From Ichthyophthirius multifiliis (taxonomy: Eukaryota; Ciliophora; Oligohymenophorea; Hymenostomatida), in contig NW_004086378.1 of NCBI RefSeq assembly GCF_000220395.1, positions 1 to 64,000 of the forward strand: DNA of 64,000 bases, given 5' to 3'. Below the pieces are notes generated by a model. It was not told the origin of the DNA, made no database searches, and worked only from the letters and a program-made list of their open reading frames with translations. Positions 1 to 13,900 of this stretch are shown piece after piece; position 1 is the first letter of the stretch; every line of letters starts with the position of its first letter. The position numbers were made by a program, and so were the translations under genes.

Positions 1-2692
1 ATATATATATACGTATATATAAATAATATATATATATATATATATTATATATTACCAATTTAATAATTAATATTATTTATAATTTTTTAGTTTTATTAAA
101 GTCGATAATTAATTACTGAAAAAAATAAAATTATTTAAAAATTTAATAAACTGATTTAATTAATAATATTTATACTGCCTCTTTGATAATTTTAATTAAA
201 ATAAGAAATGATTAAGTACTTTTTTGAGTAATAATTTAATTTTTCATAAAATAAATATAGTATTTCTTCTATTAATTTTTTAGAATATTTTTTTCTTAAA
301 CTTAAATTGTGAACGAGAAATATTATATTTAATAAATAATTTTCGGTATTTATTTGCTTTAAGAGAAGAAGTCGAATGCAGCTAAAATGGGAAGGAAATT
401 CAAAAATTCAAAATTTATAATAGTGAAATATTTTTCGATGTATTATAATTTATTTAAAGAAAGAAAGCGAAAGCTAATTTGGTCACAAAAGTATATGAAT
501 TAGTGCATATATATATTTTTTATTTTAAATATAAAGATTTAATAAATTTATTAAAGAAATATTTTTGTTAAAAAAATTATTATATTATAAAATAATAATA
601 AAAATTATTTAATATTATTTTTAAATTCAATTTAAAAAAATAAACATTATAAATAATGAAAACTTTAAATTATATATATATATATTAAAACAATTATTCT
701 AGTTAAACCAAATAAATAATTTTTATTATAAAATTAATTTTCTAATGTCTATAATTGTTTATAAATGGATTTAATTACATAATATTAAAATTTTTTTTTT
801 AAAAAAAAAAATCAGACTAAAGGGAACTTATAAAAAAATAATGATAAATAATGATATCATAACATTTAACAAAAAAAAAACATTTATTTATTAAAATATA
901 ATAGTTTAGAGTTTTTTGTATTTTTTTTCTGTAATATGTTATTAAAAAAACTCAATTAACAAATAAAAGGACGAAAATATATAGATAATTTATTTATATA
1001 AATAAGTAAAATAAAATTTTTAATATTAATAATTATTTTTAATACCATAAAAAAATTTAAAATTAATAAAACAAACATAAACATTTTATATTTTTATATA
1101 TTAATAATAATAAATAAATGTACTTAAGTAAATTTGTGTATGTTTTATATTTATTTGACAAAAATATTGCAAATAATTTTTATATATGTACACAATATTT
1201 AATATATTTATAAATATATATTATTTTATTATTATAATTATAATTTTTTTTTTTAAATTATTGCTTTTTTTAATTATTTATTATTTAAAAAGTTACATAT
1301 AATTTTTTTTTAAAAAAAATCTAAATTTAAAATAATATGCTGATATTTTAAAACATACCAACCAAATCTAAATTAATCAAAACATCCAACTACATAATAT
1401 ATACTAATCAAATAAATAAAATCATCAAAATTTAAATTTCATACCTATATTCAAATTTTCGAATAAATATTTTTCCTAAAAATAAATATTTAATTTTTAA
1501 TATTATAAGTAATATTTTTATTTCTTTATATAATATTTTTATTTTAAATATTTTTCCTTTTTATATTCAAATTTAATTTTATATAAAACAAATATTAATA
1601 AAAATAATATATAATATGTTTTTTTAGGATTTGACATATAAGATTCTCGCGCATATTATTATTAAAAAATTTATTTAATATTAATAATAAAAAAAACATA
1701 TTAAATAAATTGTTTTTATTATGAAATATATTAAAAATAAATAAAATTATTATATTAATTATATTGTAAAATTTTTGAATATATTTTATTTATAAAATGT
1801 ATTTTAAATGTATTTTGATTATGATTATTATAAATAATTCCAGTGTATAATAAATATTTTTATCTTTTGCATTTTTTAGAAAAATATAATATTTTAAAAG
1901 AATTGAAAAACTAATACATAAAAACAAATTAATATTTTTAAAATTATATCATAATAATAATTCATATGTCAAATAGATAATTTTTTTGTTTTAACATTTA
2001 TTCGCTGTTAAATCTATTTAAATTTAAAGTAAAAAAATAAAAAAAATTATAATATCTAATAATAATTTTATTTCATTATTATATATTTTCTATATTTTAA
2101 AATAAATACATAATTGATTTCAATTAATAGATATATATTATAAATTTTTTATTTTCTATATACAAAATTTCTAAAATTAATAAATTATTTTTATTTTTAT
2201 ATTTATATTTGCATTATATTAAATTTAGACATAATAAATAATACATGTATTTTTATACGTATAATTAATTTTTATTAAATGTTATATTTAATAAAATATA
2301 ATATAATGATAAAATTAGATTAAAATATTAATTATTATTTAATTTTTTCATATCAAATTTATGTAGAATGAAAGTTATTATAATATATTTTTACATAATT
2401 CAAAAAATTATAATAATATTTATTTATTAATTTTTTATTTTAGACTTATTTTTTATAAAGAATTTATTATAATATCACCATTTTCTTATTTTAAATTACA
2501 ATGAAAATAATTAAAACAAAATACTAACCTATAAAACTTTATTAATTAATTTATCATTAAACTAATGATAATTCAAAAATATGAAGTAAATAAATAGTTA
2601 ATTAAAAAAAATCTTTGATAAAAAATATAATAAATTATAATTTTATTATATAATATTGTTATAATAAATATAAATAACAAATTAAAAAAAAT
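1..2692. other. A+T-rich spacer with duplicated blocks
   Basis: No convincing gene. Two parts recur elsewhere in the window. Roughly 300-880 resembles 14040-14550: both contain a GAAAGCGAAAG.TAATTT stretch followed by a CTAG.....AACCAAATAAATAATTTT stretch. The 800 bp before the first cysteine-repeat copy (about 1880-2690) resembles 7850-8540 in front of the second copy, so the duplicated unit carried its own upstream, probably promoter, region. A short match to 16200-16290 lies at 900-990. Confidence 0.6.
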
Positions 2693-5600
2693 ATGATGAA
2701 TAAAAAATTAGTTTTATAATTTTTTATAATTCAAAATTTATATCTATTTGAATATCCATTTTAAATATATAAGTATTGAATCGAAACTAAAGAACTGTCT
2801 GCCGTAATAATAAGACCAATATTGGAAAATCCTGAAAAATATTACTATTTCTGCTATTTAGATTAAAGTTGTTATATAATAATGTAAATAATTCTAGACG
2901 GATTTTTCGATATAAAATTCTAAAGTACCTATTATTTTCAAACAGTAGAGACTCATCCATATTTATTTATAATAAATCCTATATATCATACTTACTTAGT
3001 AGTAGATATTGTAGACATGGATTATTAGGATAACAATAGTAAGTACAATATACCCTATTCATTATAACTATATTTATCAAATAAATATACTGAAGATTTA
3101 ATTCCAATTATTGTTATTTAAAGTTAAAAATAATATTCAATAATAAATATTATACATTTTATAAAAATAATTTTTTAGATGATATCTATGAATAAATCCA
3201 AATTTAATAAAATAAAGTACAGAAGTTAGTTTTACAGACAAAATTGCTGTTTTCGATAGTAGAGATGGTAGCATAATTATGATTTATAAAGGGAAAAAAT
3301 ACACTATGTCAAAATTTCCTAAACATAAGTGCATTTTTGATGATAATATTGGCCTTATTATGAAACCAAAGAAATAAATAAGCTTGTCTTAATTTACCTA
3401 TGGAGATACTGTTACTTTGAATTCGAAAATATCACTCAACTCATCTGAATTTTATCTTTCTGATATTTTGGACTTTGGAATTGGAAAAAAGATAATTTGC
3501 TTAGGAAATAATGGGGCTTGGGAATTTTACGATTTGCTTACTTTTACACAAGTACATTTGACCATGATAATTTGTCTCCAGAAATATGTACTTCTTGTGA
3601 TCCAACTAATTTTTTGTAAACAAAAGACTCGACATATGTAGAAGTTTGTAATAGTAATTAATATTTAGATACTAGCGTAGTTAATATACATAAATGTATG
3701 AATCGCAATATTGCATGTCTTACATGTAAAGATGCGATTTCTTGTAAATCTTGTGCAGATGGTAAATTTTTAAATGCAAATATGTTTTATGTGAAGAATG
3801 CGATAATTCATGCGCTACTTGTGAAGATGGCACTGATAAAACTAAATGTCTGTCCTGCTCATCTCCTTTATATTTGCAATAACTGGAAAAAAAATGTGTC
3901 ACGGAATGCTATCCAGACTATTATCTGAATATTTCTAAAAAATGTTAAGTGTGCTACATGTAAAAATAGGGCTTCTTGTAGTACTTGTCCTTCTGGTTTT
4001 TTTAAAATTGAAGAGAATAAATTATGCGATTAATTATGTTATCCTAAATGCAAAACTTGTTTATTTTCAAAATTTAACTGCCTTACTTGTAATGATCCTT
4101 ATTATTTATAAACTAACCATACTTGCACAAACTCATGTATGCCAAATGAATATCCGGATGATACGAAAATATGCTAACCGTGTAATATCTCATGTTTAAC
4201 ATGTATTAATGGAACTTCATGTTCTACATGTACTAATGGTATGTATTTAGATTCTGTTACTAAATATTGCAAGCCGTGCACTACTGTTAATTGCAAAACT
4301 TGTGATAATCCTTCTTAATAATGTACAGAATGTAATTTATTATATTATCTCACACTTAAGATAATAAATGCGTTGATAATTGTTAATTCGATTAAGATAA
4401 TACATATGGAGATGCTTAAAGGAAATGTTAACTATGTAATGCGACTTGTTTTACTTGTTAAAATGCATTTTCGTGTGATTAATGTAATATTGGTTATTAT
4501 ATTAACACAATAAGTGCTTTATGTGAAAAATGTAATGATAATTGCAAAACCTGTGAAAATGGAATAGTTGACAATTAATGCACTTCATGTAAAAACTCTA
4601 TGGTTCTTTTAAAAACTAAGCAATGTACCGATGCCAATGCCGATGTAGATGTAGATGTCGATGTCGATGTCGATGTAGATGTAGATGTCGATGTAGATGT
4701 TGATGTAGATTTCTGATGTCGATGCTGATGCCGATAATGATGTCAATGCCAATGCTAATAAATTTAATAGTAAATAATATCTGGATGTAAATCAAATTTG
4801 CTTAGAAAACAACAAATGATTATCTTGTGCACAGTAGGGATTTTATTTATATAATGGTCTCTACATTAAAGAAATTATTTGCTCTGGGAATACTTATTTG
4901 GAAAAAAATGAGTGTAAAACAGTATGTTCTTAAAGAAAATTAAAAATTTTTGCGAATAATAGATGCGATTCTTGTCATATTACATGCAAAAAATGAACGG
5001 AAGCAAATAAATGCTTGGAGTGTGAAAATGAACTTGTTTTGAATGATGATGGTAAATGTATGTAATAAGAATAAGAAACAAATCCTACTAGTATGTCATT
5101 TTTTAGATAATAGGTCGAAAAATTTGGGAGATACAAAATGCAATCCGAAAGTAGCAAAAACTTAAACAATCAACGTAGAAAATCAGGTTGTGGTAGAAGA
5201 TATAGTAATTAATGAAAATAAAAGGTAAAGTTCCCAATAAGAAATTCAAAAAACTAATAAAATAAACTAAAAAAAAATAGACTTAAACACAGAAAATAAT
5301 TATAATAAAATTTATATAAAATCAAATAAAAAAAATTAATTAACATATTAAATTTAAATTAGTCGTGAAATAGATATGATTGGATTCGAAACTTATAGCA
5401 ACAAATAAACTTAATAAAAAATTATGAATGATCAAAATGGTTCAACTGTTAAAAGTAAGTAATACTAATAATCAAATAAAAAGTATAAATAAAATTACCT
5501 AAAATAACATAAATCTTGATTAATATAATTATGAATAGAAAATGTATTTTACACTTATAGTGAATGAATGAATATTTGGAAATTTATATTATAAGACAAT

Positions 5601-5847
5601 TCACCAAACTCTATACTTAGGGCTCTAATAATGTATTTTAAATAATTTTTAATTATGCTAATTTATATTTATTAATTTATTTTTGGATATTTTATAATGG
5701 GAAACATAATTTCGCTTTTAAAATATTGTTCGGGTATAAGAAAAATAAAAGGATTTAATATTTAATAATAAATTGTAGTTGTTCTTAAATTATACTTTTG
5801 TTTAATAAAATATCATAAATCAAATAAAAATAAACAAAAAGAATTGA
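2693..5847 (+). pseudogene. Decayed copy of the furin-like cysteine-repeat membrane protein
   Basis: Degenerate paralogue of the intact gene at 8544-12761, alignable from signal peptide to C-terminus. Seen damage: an in-frame TGA at 2777-2779 where the intact copy has TGG (Trp); a deletion of several hundred bases at about 3555 that fuses the N-terminal domain to a mid-array cysteine repeat; a one-base loss near 3780 that shifts the frame; an expanded Asp-Val hexamer tract around 4640-4715 followed by another shift and in-frame TGA; loss of a block of repeats near 4800; and loss of the region for the last membrane helices near 5690. The final TGA at 5845-5847 matches the intact copy. Only TGA counts as a stop here, so the many TAA/TAG codons are not lesions. 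It may still be transcribed, but it cannot give a full-length protein. Confidence 0.85.
4634..4712 (+). repeat. GATGTA/GATGTC hexamer array encoding Asp-Val
   Basis: Tandem GATGTN hexamers inside the decayed copy, reading (Asp-Val)n in the ancestral frame. The intact copy has only a few related units at about 11046-11085 (Asp-Val, Asp-Leu, Asp-Ile, Asp-Ala). The array sits in a loop between cysteines and ends at a frameshift (GATTTCTGATGTC). It looks like slippage expansion of a coding microsatellite. Confidence 0.8.
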
Positions 5848-6789
5848 TAATTTTTATTATTTTTTTAATAATTTATTTAATCTATAAAAAGAAATAGTTT
5901 ATAGTTATATATAATATTATTTTATTTTTATTTTTATATTAATTAACTTATTATACATATTAAAAATTAAATTAAATAGATATATATTTATATTATATAA
6001 TATAATATTTTTTTAGCTTTTTATACATATTTCTAATGTTCTATTTTTTATATAGTAATAAATTCTAGTTTTGTATTTTATTAAGATAATATAAACTCTT
6101 ATTATATTTTTTACAACTAATAATGCATAAATTGATTATTTTGTTTTGTTTTTTATTTTTTATTTAGTAAAAAAACTATAAAATAATAATAGTATATTAT
6201 TAATTTTTTCTTGCATGTTTTAAATAAAAAAAAAAATTGAATAAAAATAAAATTAAATTAAATATAATGAAATAAAAATACTATGTTTATATATTGTTTA
6301 AATATCTTCATTTTTAAATCTCTATTATGAAATTTAATTATTTAATTCTGATATAATATTTTATATTTATTCGTTAGTTATATGAAAATGTTTTTCTTAT
6401 TATGTGCTTTTTAAATTCTATTTAAATTAATAAAATTCTTTTCTATATTTATTTCTTATAAAGATCTTCATATATGAGTGTTTATTGTTTTAATTTAATA
6501 ATATTTTGTTCTTTATTTAAATTTTACAAAAAATTGTAATTTTTATATTCAACTTAAATTTATAATTCATATATTGATAAAAAATAATTGATTATATATT
6601 TGTTATTAAATACTATATAAATCTTTAAATAAATTACAATTTATATATATAAATAATGTTGAATATATTTAAAATAGTTAAAATTTTATTAATTTATAAA
6701 ATGGATTTTAATTTAAAAAACTAAAGAATATGAAAAAAATGTATAAAAAAGAGAAAATTATGAATATGTATATGAATATATATATATAT

Positions 6790-6821
<32 letters not shown>

Positions 6822-8543
6822 CTTTATAAATTATATTTTAAATATTTTACATTATATTAAATATTAATTTAATTTTCTACATCTTATAAATAAAATTTAA
6901 AATTATATAAAACAATTAATATAGTATCTAATATAATTAATATAAACTATAATTTATTTGTTTTAACATTATTATTAAAAAAAATCATTTATACACAATC
7001 TTATTATTATATTTTTCATATTTATTTTAATATAAAGGAAACATATTTATTCATATTTATATTAAATAATATTATTATAATAAATATATTTTTTTATTTT
7101 ATAATTTTTTATATTAATTTATTTTCTTAATATATAAATATATTTTTTTTATACTTATTTTAATTTTATTTTTATTTTTTATAAAAAATAAAATATTTTA
7201 TTTTAAATAATTATTTTTAATTAAAATTAAGTTTCTATTTTTCTAAATATAATATATTTTACTTAATCTAAATATCTTAAAATATATTAATATAATCTAA
7301 AAAATCATTAAGGTTTAAATTTAATATATTTTATTCATAAATATTTTTACTATAAATTAAATTTTAATTCTATAAAGATATAAAAAAATATTTTTTATAT
7401 CCATAGAAGTCAATTTCAGGTGAATAGCATTTTATATATATTTATTTAATATTTTTTCTGGTTATATATATTTTTTTAAAGTTCTGATCATATATTTATA
7501 CTTAAAAATTTTTATTTTTTATATATTTAAATTCATATACCACATAAAATAAAAAAAAATCAATGATATTTATTTTTAATATTAAAGATATAAGTTTCTT
7601 ATATGTTTTTTATATTGATATAAAAGCAAAAATAATTTAAATTTCGCTTGTAATTACGGTTTACAGAATTTATACTCTAAATTTATTTATTTTTATTTTC
7701 AAGATTGCAATAATATTTTTTATAATTAATTTTATTGTATAACTTTTAAAAATATGAAATGCATTATATTAAAGGAATTCTTAATATTATTATTAAAAAT
7801 AATTATAATATTAATAAATATGTTTATCTTTTATAATTTATATATAAAAATAATATTTTAAAATGATTAATAAAGTAATACATTACTAATTAATATTTAT
7901 AAAATTAATTCATAATAAATGTTTATGTAAGAAATAAATAATTTTTTTTTTGACAATAATTAATGGTTAAATCTATTTAAAATTCAAGTAAAAAACAAAA
8001 TATAATATTAATATCTGATAGCAAATATAATAAATTATTCTATTTCATTAAATACTATGAAATAAATAATTTAATTAAAATATATTATAATAATATATTT
8101 AATTTCTAAATACAATATATATATAATATTTAATTAATTTTTATAATTATTATAATATTAATTTTTGTCTTGTATTAAATTTATATTTTTATAAAATATA
8201 TATATAAATATATATCTTACAAAAAATTAAATTTTCATATATTTTTAATTTAATGAAATATGCTATTATGATAAAATAAGTATGCATAATCAAATTCTTA
8301 AAATAATATTTAATTTTATTAAAATTATCATATTTTAATTTTATTTTTATATTAATATTTTATTTTTTCATATAAATATTTATGTAGTATGAAAATTAAT
8401 TTTGTTCCATAAAAATATATTTTTAATTAATCCGGTAAAATTAATAATTCATATAATAAATTAAAATTATATTAAATCATTTTTTTATAATAAATAATAT
8501 AATTAAAAAAAAAAAACTAAAAATAATATAAAATTGTAAAAAA
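5848..8543. other. A+T-rich spacer between the two cysteine-repeat copies
   Basis: No intact gene seen. About 6300-6560 is conserved with 15540-15800 and looks coding-like on the minus strand (separate entry). About 7850-8540 matches the region upstream of the first copy and probably holds the promoter of the intact gene. The rest is A/T-only low-complexity sequence, including an (AT)n run near 6778-6818. Confidence 0.6.
6300..6570 (-). pseudogene. Coding-like fragment paired with 15540-16110
   Basis: Read on the minus strand with the ciliate code, this block and its relative at 15590-15790 share peptide-level similarity in two adjacent frames: one contains LNKEQNI.K followed by IYE.LYKKQI, the next contains KEFYQ.KQNLK, QQEKHF.ITNEQIQNI. 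The amino acids are better preserved than chance would suggest, but a frame change is needed between the two parts and no start or stop can be fixed. Probably a decayed gene duplicated with the cysteine-repeat unit. Confidence 0.4.
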
Positions 8544-11500
8544 ATGACTAAAAAATTAGTATTATTATTTTTTTTATAATTATTTATAATTAAAAATTTT
8601 AATCTATTTAAATATCCACTATAAATATATAAATATTGGATAGAAATTGAAGAACTATCTGCCATAATAATAAGTCCGATATTTTAAAATTATGAAGAAT
8701 ATTATTATTTATGTTATTTAGATAATTAAGGTTATATAACAAAATAAATAATACTAGACGGAATTAAAGATACAATATTTAAAAGTACCTATTTAATTGA
8801 AACAAAGTAAGGCCGTCAAAAATTATTTTTAATAAACCCTATATATCATATTTACTAAGTAATAGACATTATAGACATTAATTAAATGGGTAACAATAGT
8901 AAATACAAAATACCCAATCCATAATAATTATCTCTATCAAATAAATATACTATAGATTCGGCTTTAATTAATGTTGTGAAAAGTTAAAATATAATATTCA
9001 ATAATTAATATTATGCATTTTATAAAAATGATTTTTTTGATGATGATTGTGAATAAGTCCCAATTTCATAAAATGATGTTTATGAAATATCAAGATCTTG
9101 TTCTACAAATAAAATAGTTATTTTTCATAGCACTGATGGACGTCTCGGAATTATGATTTATAAAGGGAAAAAATACATTATGTCAGAATTTCCTGAATAT
9201 AAGTGCATTTTAGAAATTGATGATAATATTGGCCTTATTATGAAATCCAAGTAGATTATAAGCTTGTCTTAATTTACCTATTCTGGAGATACTGTTACTT
9301 TGAATTCGAAAATATCACTCAACTCATCTGAATTTTATCTTTCTGATATTTTGGATTTTGGAATTGGAAAAAAGATAATTTGCTTGGGAAATAATGGGGC
9401 TTGGGAATTTTACGATTTGCTTACTTTTACACAAGTGTATTTGACAAATGATAGTTCGCCAATTAAATTTGGAAAATACTATGATATTTTAACTTATGAA
9501 TCGATTATTTTTTTTGGAAATATTGTGTATGATATATCTTATGATTCAGTTTTAAATAGAATTCGAGTGATCTAAAGAGCAGATTAAAAAAATAAATATT
9601 ACACACTTCCTATAAATGACCATAAATTCAGATAATCATTTAAAAAAGGACAAACATTAATAGTGGATGATGAAAATCATAATGATTAATATCTTTATAT
9701 AAAAACTATTGAAAACATAATTTGTAATGATAATGAGTATATAAATAGTAATCTAAAATGTATTTAATGTAAAATTAATGAGATTTTTGAAGGTGATAAA
9801 TGTGTAGCTTGTCCAGAAGGAACATTTAAGCTAAATAATAGCGATAGAATATGTACTGAATGTATGAGAGCTATGAAAGGATGCATATCTTGTACTAATC
9901 TAACTTCTTGCACTAAATGTGATAAAGGTTATCATATATATAATTTGAGTGGAGAATGCAATGTTAATTGTAAAAATTATCTAAGATATTCTACAGAATA
10001 ATGCATATCTTGTGATCCACCTTATATTTTGTAAATAAAAAACAATACATGTGTATATAATTGTGATATTGATTAATTAGTAGATACTAGTATATTTAAT
10101 AACCCTAAATGTATTGCTTGCAATAGTACATGTCATACATGTGAAGATGCGATTTCCTGTAAATCTTGTGCAGATGGCAAATTTTTAAATACAAATACTT
10201 AGTTATGTGAAGAATGCGATAATTCATGTGCTACTTGTACTGATAAAACTAAATGTCTGTCCTGCTCATCTCCTTTATATTTGCAATAACTGGAAAAAAA
10301 ATGTGTCACGGAATGCTATCCAGGCTATTATCTGAATACTTCTAAAATCTGTTAAAAATGTAACAGAACCTGTGCTACATGTAAAAATGGGGCTTCTTGT
10401 ACTACTTGTCTTTCTGATCATTTAAAGAATGAATAAAATAAATTATGCGATTTGTTATGTGATCGGACTTGCAAAACTTGTTTATTTTCAAAATTTAACT
10501 GCCTTACTTGTAATGACCCTTATTATTTATAAACTAACCATACTTGCGCAGATTCATGTTTGCCGAATGAATATCCGGATGATACGAAAACATGCTAACC
10601 GTGTAATATCTCATGTTTAACATGTATTAATGGAACTTCATGTTCTACATGTACTGATAGTATGTATTTAGATTCTGTTACTAAATATTGCAAGCCGTGT
10701 ACTACTGTTAATTGCAAAACTTGTGATAATCCTTCTTAATAATGTACAGAATGTAATTTATTATATTATCTCACTTAAGATAATAAATGCGTTGATAATT
10801 GTTAATTCGATTAACATAATACATATGGAGATGCTTAAAGGAAATGTTAACTATGTAATGCGACTTGTTTTACTTGTTAAAATGCATTTTCGTGTGATTA
10901 ATGTAATATTGGTTATTATATTAACACAATAAGTGCTTTATGTGAAAAATGTAATGATAATTGCAAAACCTGTGAAAATGGAATAGTTGACAATTAATGC
11001 ATATCATGTAATAATCCTATGGTTCTTTTATAAACTAAGTAATGTGCCGATGTCGATGTCGATTTGGATGTAGATATCGATGCCGATGCTGATAATGATG
11101 CCAATGCCAACAAATGTAATAGTAAATAATATCTGGATGTAAATCAAATTTGCTAATAATGCGATTCTTCGTGTAACTCTTGTTCAAATTCTAGTACATG
11201 TAATTCTTGTGTTGAAGGTAGATATTTGGTAATAAGCACTTCGAAATGTGACTTTTGTGACTTAAATTGTAAGGCATGTATAGAAAAGGATAAATGTTAA
11301 TCTTGTGTATAGAATTATTTTTTAACCTAAAATAAATAATGTAAATAAGAATGTGATTAATATACTTTTCCAGATTCTAATGGAATTTGTTAATCATGTC
11401 CTTCTAATTGTTTAAACTGTAAATAATTTAATTAATGTATAGAATGTTTTTATGGATTTTATTTATATAATGGACTGTGCATTGAAGAAGTTATTTGCTA

Positions 11501-12761
11501 TGGGAATACTTATTTGGAACAAAATGAGTGTAAAACAGAATGTTCTTAAAGAAAATTTAAAAATTTTGCGAATAATAGATGCGATCCTTGTCATATTACT
11601 TGCAAAAAATGTACAGAAGCAAATAAATGCTTGGAGTGTGAAAATGGACTTATTTTGAATGATGATAGTAAATGTGAGTAATAACTATAAGAAACAAATG
11701 CTACTAGTAAGTTGATATTTAAAATATATCTCGCGACTACTATATATACATTCATATCATGTATAATTTGTCATTTTTTAGATAATAGGTCGATAAATTC
11801 AGGAGAAAAAGAATGTAAACCGAAAGTAGCAAAAACTTAAATAATAAATGTAGAAAATCAGGTTGTGGTAGAAGATATAATTAGTAATGAAAATAAAATT
11901 TAAAACTTCCAAAAACAAATTCAAAAAAATAAGTAAATAAACTAAAATAAGATAATATTAAACTTTAAAAAGAATAATAATAAAATCGATATAAATTCAA
12001 GAAAAAAAAGTTATTTTACAAATTAAACAAAAATTAGTCCTATTAGTCCTGAAATAGATATGATTGTATTTAGAAATTTTAAAACTAAATAAACTTAATA
12101 AAAAACTATGAATAATTAAAATGGTTCAACTGTTATAAAATTTAATGATCCTAATAATTATAGAAATAGTATAAATACAATTACCTCCTAAATTAATATA
12201 AATCCTGATTAATATAATTATGACTAGAAAATATATTTTACACTTATTGCGAATGAATTTTTGGAAGTGTATATGTTATAAGACAATTCACCAAACTCTG
12301 TACTTAGGGTTCTATTAATGTATTTTAAATAATGTTTAATTATGCTGATTAGTTTTTATTAATTTATATTTGGATATTTTATAATATGTATTTTAATTTT
12401 AATGTGTGTATTAATTAAAGGAATTCTGAAAAAAATTATTGAAAAATTTAATTTTTTAAATTGTTATAGATATATAGTTTCTAAAATATTTTTTTTAGTC
12501 ATTTATTCTTTATTCTTTATATTTTTTATTTTTAAATAATGCAGTATAATCACTAATGATAAAGATTATAAATGGTCTGTTTATTATTTGTCAATATTTA
12601 TAATTGATTTTATATTTATTTAAAATATTATTTCATTTTTAAATTATTGTTCGAGTGTAAGAAAAATAAAAGGATTTAATGATAAATTATAGTTGTTCTT
12701 AAATTATACTTTTGTTTAATAAAATATTATAAATGAAATTAAAACAAATAAATTAAAATGA
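8544..12761 (+). CDS. Large furin-like cysteine-repeat membrane protein
   Basis: About 1405 residues (1380 if the predicted intron at 11707-11781, 75 nt, GTAAGT..TTTTAG, is removed; it is in phase either way). The start ATG is followed by a signal-peptide-like segment (MTKKLVLLFFLQLF). Residues about 30-390 form a cysteine-poor domain containing ELSAIISPI and LDFGIGKKIICLG. Residues about 400-1045 carry dozens of CxxC...C repeats of the furin/growth-factor-receptor type (for example CNISCLTCINGTSCSTC). After a polar linker, three hydrophobic segments lie near 1254-1294, 1311-1332 and 1343-1365, and the gene ends at TGA. Proteins of this architecture are abundant in Tetrahymena and relatives, where they are usually called IGFBP-like or furin-repeat proteins; function is unknown, and a surface or adhesion role is inference. 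The paralogue upstream is a pseudogene. Confidence 0.9.
11707..11781 (+). other. Predicted 75-nt intron
   Basis: GTAAGT donor and a T-rich TTTTTTAG acceptor inside the intact cysteine-repeat gene. The flanking sequence TACTA|..|ATAATAGGTCGA is conserved in the decayed copy, where only a 16-nt relic (5091-5106, GTATGTCATTTTTTAG) lies between the same flanks, so most of the interior has been lost there. Confidence 0.6.
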
Positions 12762-13004
12762 TAATTAGTATAATATTATAATTTAATAAAAAAAAAGTTA
12801 TAATAATATTTTATATTATTTTTATTTAATTATAAAATTAAAATATATATGAAATTAATTTTATTTTTAATATTTACATTTTTATTATATCTTAAATAAT
12901 ATTTTTTTGTATTATTATTAAACTTATAATTTTAATACTATTACTATTAATATTATTATAATTAATATTATTTTTAATATTATAAATATTATTTATTATT
13001 ATTA

Positions 13005-13054
<50 letters not shown>

Positions 13055-13900
13055 TAATATTATTTTTGCGTTTTATTTTTTTTTTTTTTATAACTATTAT
13101 TTTTGATTTTTTTATTTATTATTTTAAGTACTTATTTTATTATTTATATTTAAAAAAATTTTTTTTTATTACATATTTTTTTTTTTTTTTTTTTTTTTAT
13201 TTTTATTTTTTTATTTTATTAAATAAAATAATTTATATTATTGATTATAATTTAATATTATTTCTTTCTAATGTCTTTAATTTTTTATTTCAAAAATAAT
13301 ATTGATTAAAAATTTTTTAATTAATTTTAATTTTATTTTAATATTTATCTTTAAAATATTTTTTATTTTATTTATTTAAAAAATATAATTTTTTTTTTGT
13401 ATTTTTAATTTTTTTTTTTTTTTTATATTTTCTTTGTTATATATTTTCATTTATATTTCAATTTTTCTATAATTAAATTATTTATTTTTTTAAAAAAAAA
13501 TTATAATAATATTGTTTTTCATTTTAACATTTTAAATAAAAATTTGTTATTTTATTTACTTTATTTTTATAATTAAATTTTTATATATAATTTAATAAAA
13601 TTAATTTTAAAAATAAAATATAAATAATATTTATTTATTTTTTAAATGTAAACAAACAATTAAGCAAATTCATAAATATATAAATTAAATTTTTAATTAA
13701 AATAAAGTATATAAAAATTTAAATAATTTATTTAATAGTTTTTTATTTTTCATAAAAAAAATGGAATATAATAAATAAAAATAATTTAAATTTATAAAAG
13801 AAAATTATATATTTATTAATAAATAGATGTAATATAATAATAATAAAATGACATTGGTATTTAAAGATAAGAACAATCGTTATAATTACAAAACTATTAA
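12762..13900. other. Low-complexity T-rich spacer
   Basis: Contains a (TTA)n/(TAT)n array around 13000-13050, long T runs (13077-13090, 13178-13198) and A/T-only sequence. A Phe/Ile/Tyr-rich standard-code ORF here is a composition artefact. No gene seen. Confidence 0.7.

Noticed and set aside
3417-4199. Several short plus-strand ORFs treated as separate genes
   Set aside because: Standard-code pieces of one decayed cysteine-repeat gene; TAA/TAG are glutamine here.
13066-13299. Standard-code ORF rich in Phe, Ile, Tyr and Leu
   Set aside because: Product of long T runs; no complexity, no conserved motif, lies in spacer.
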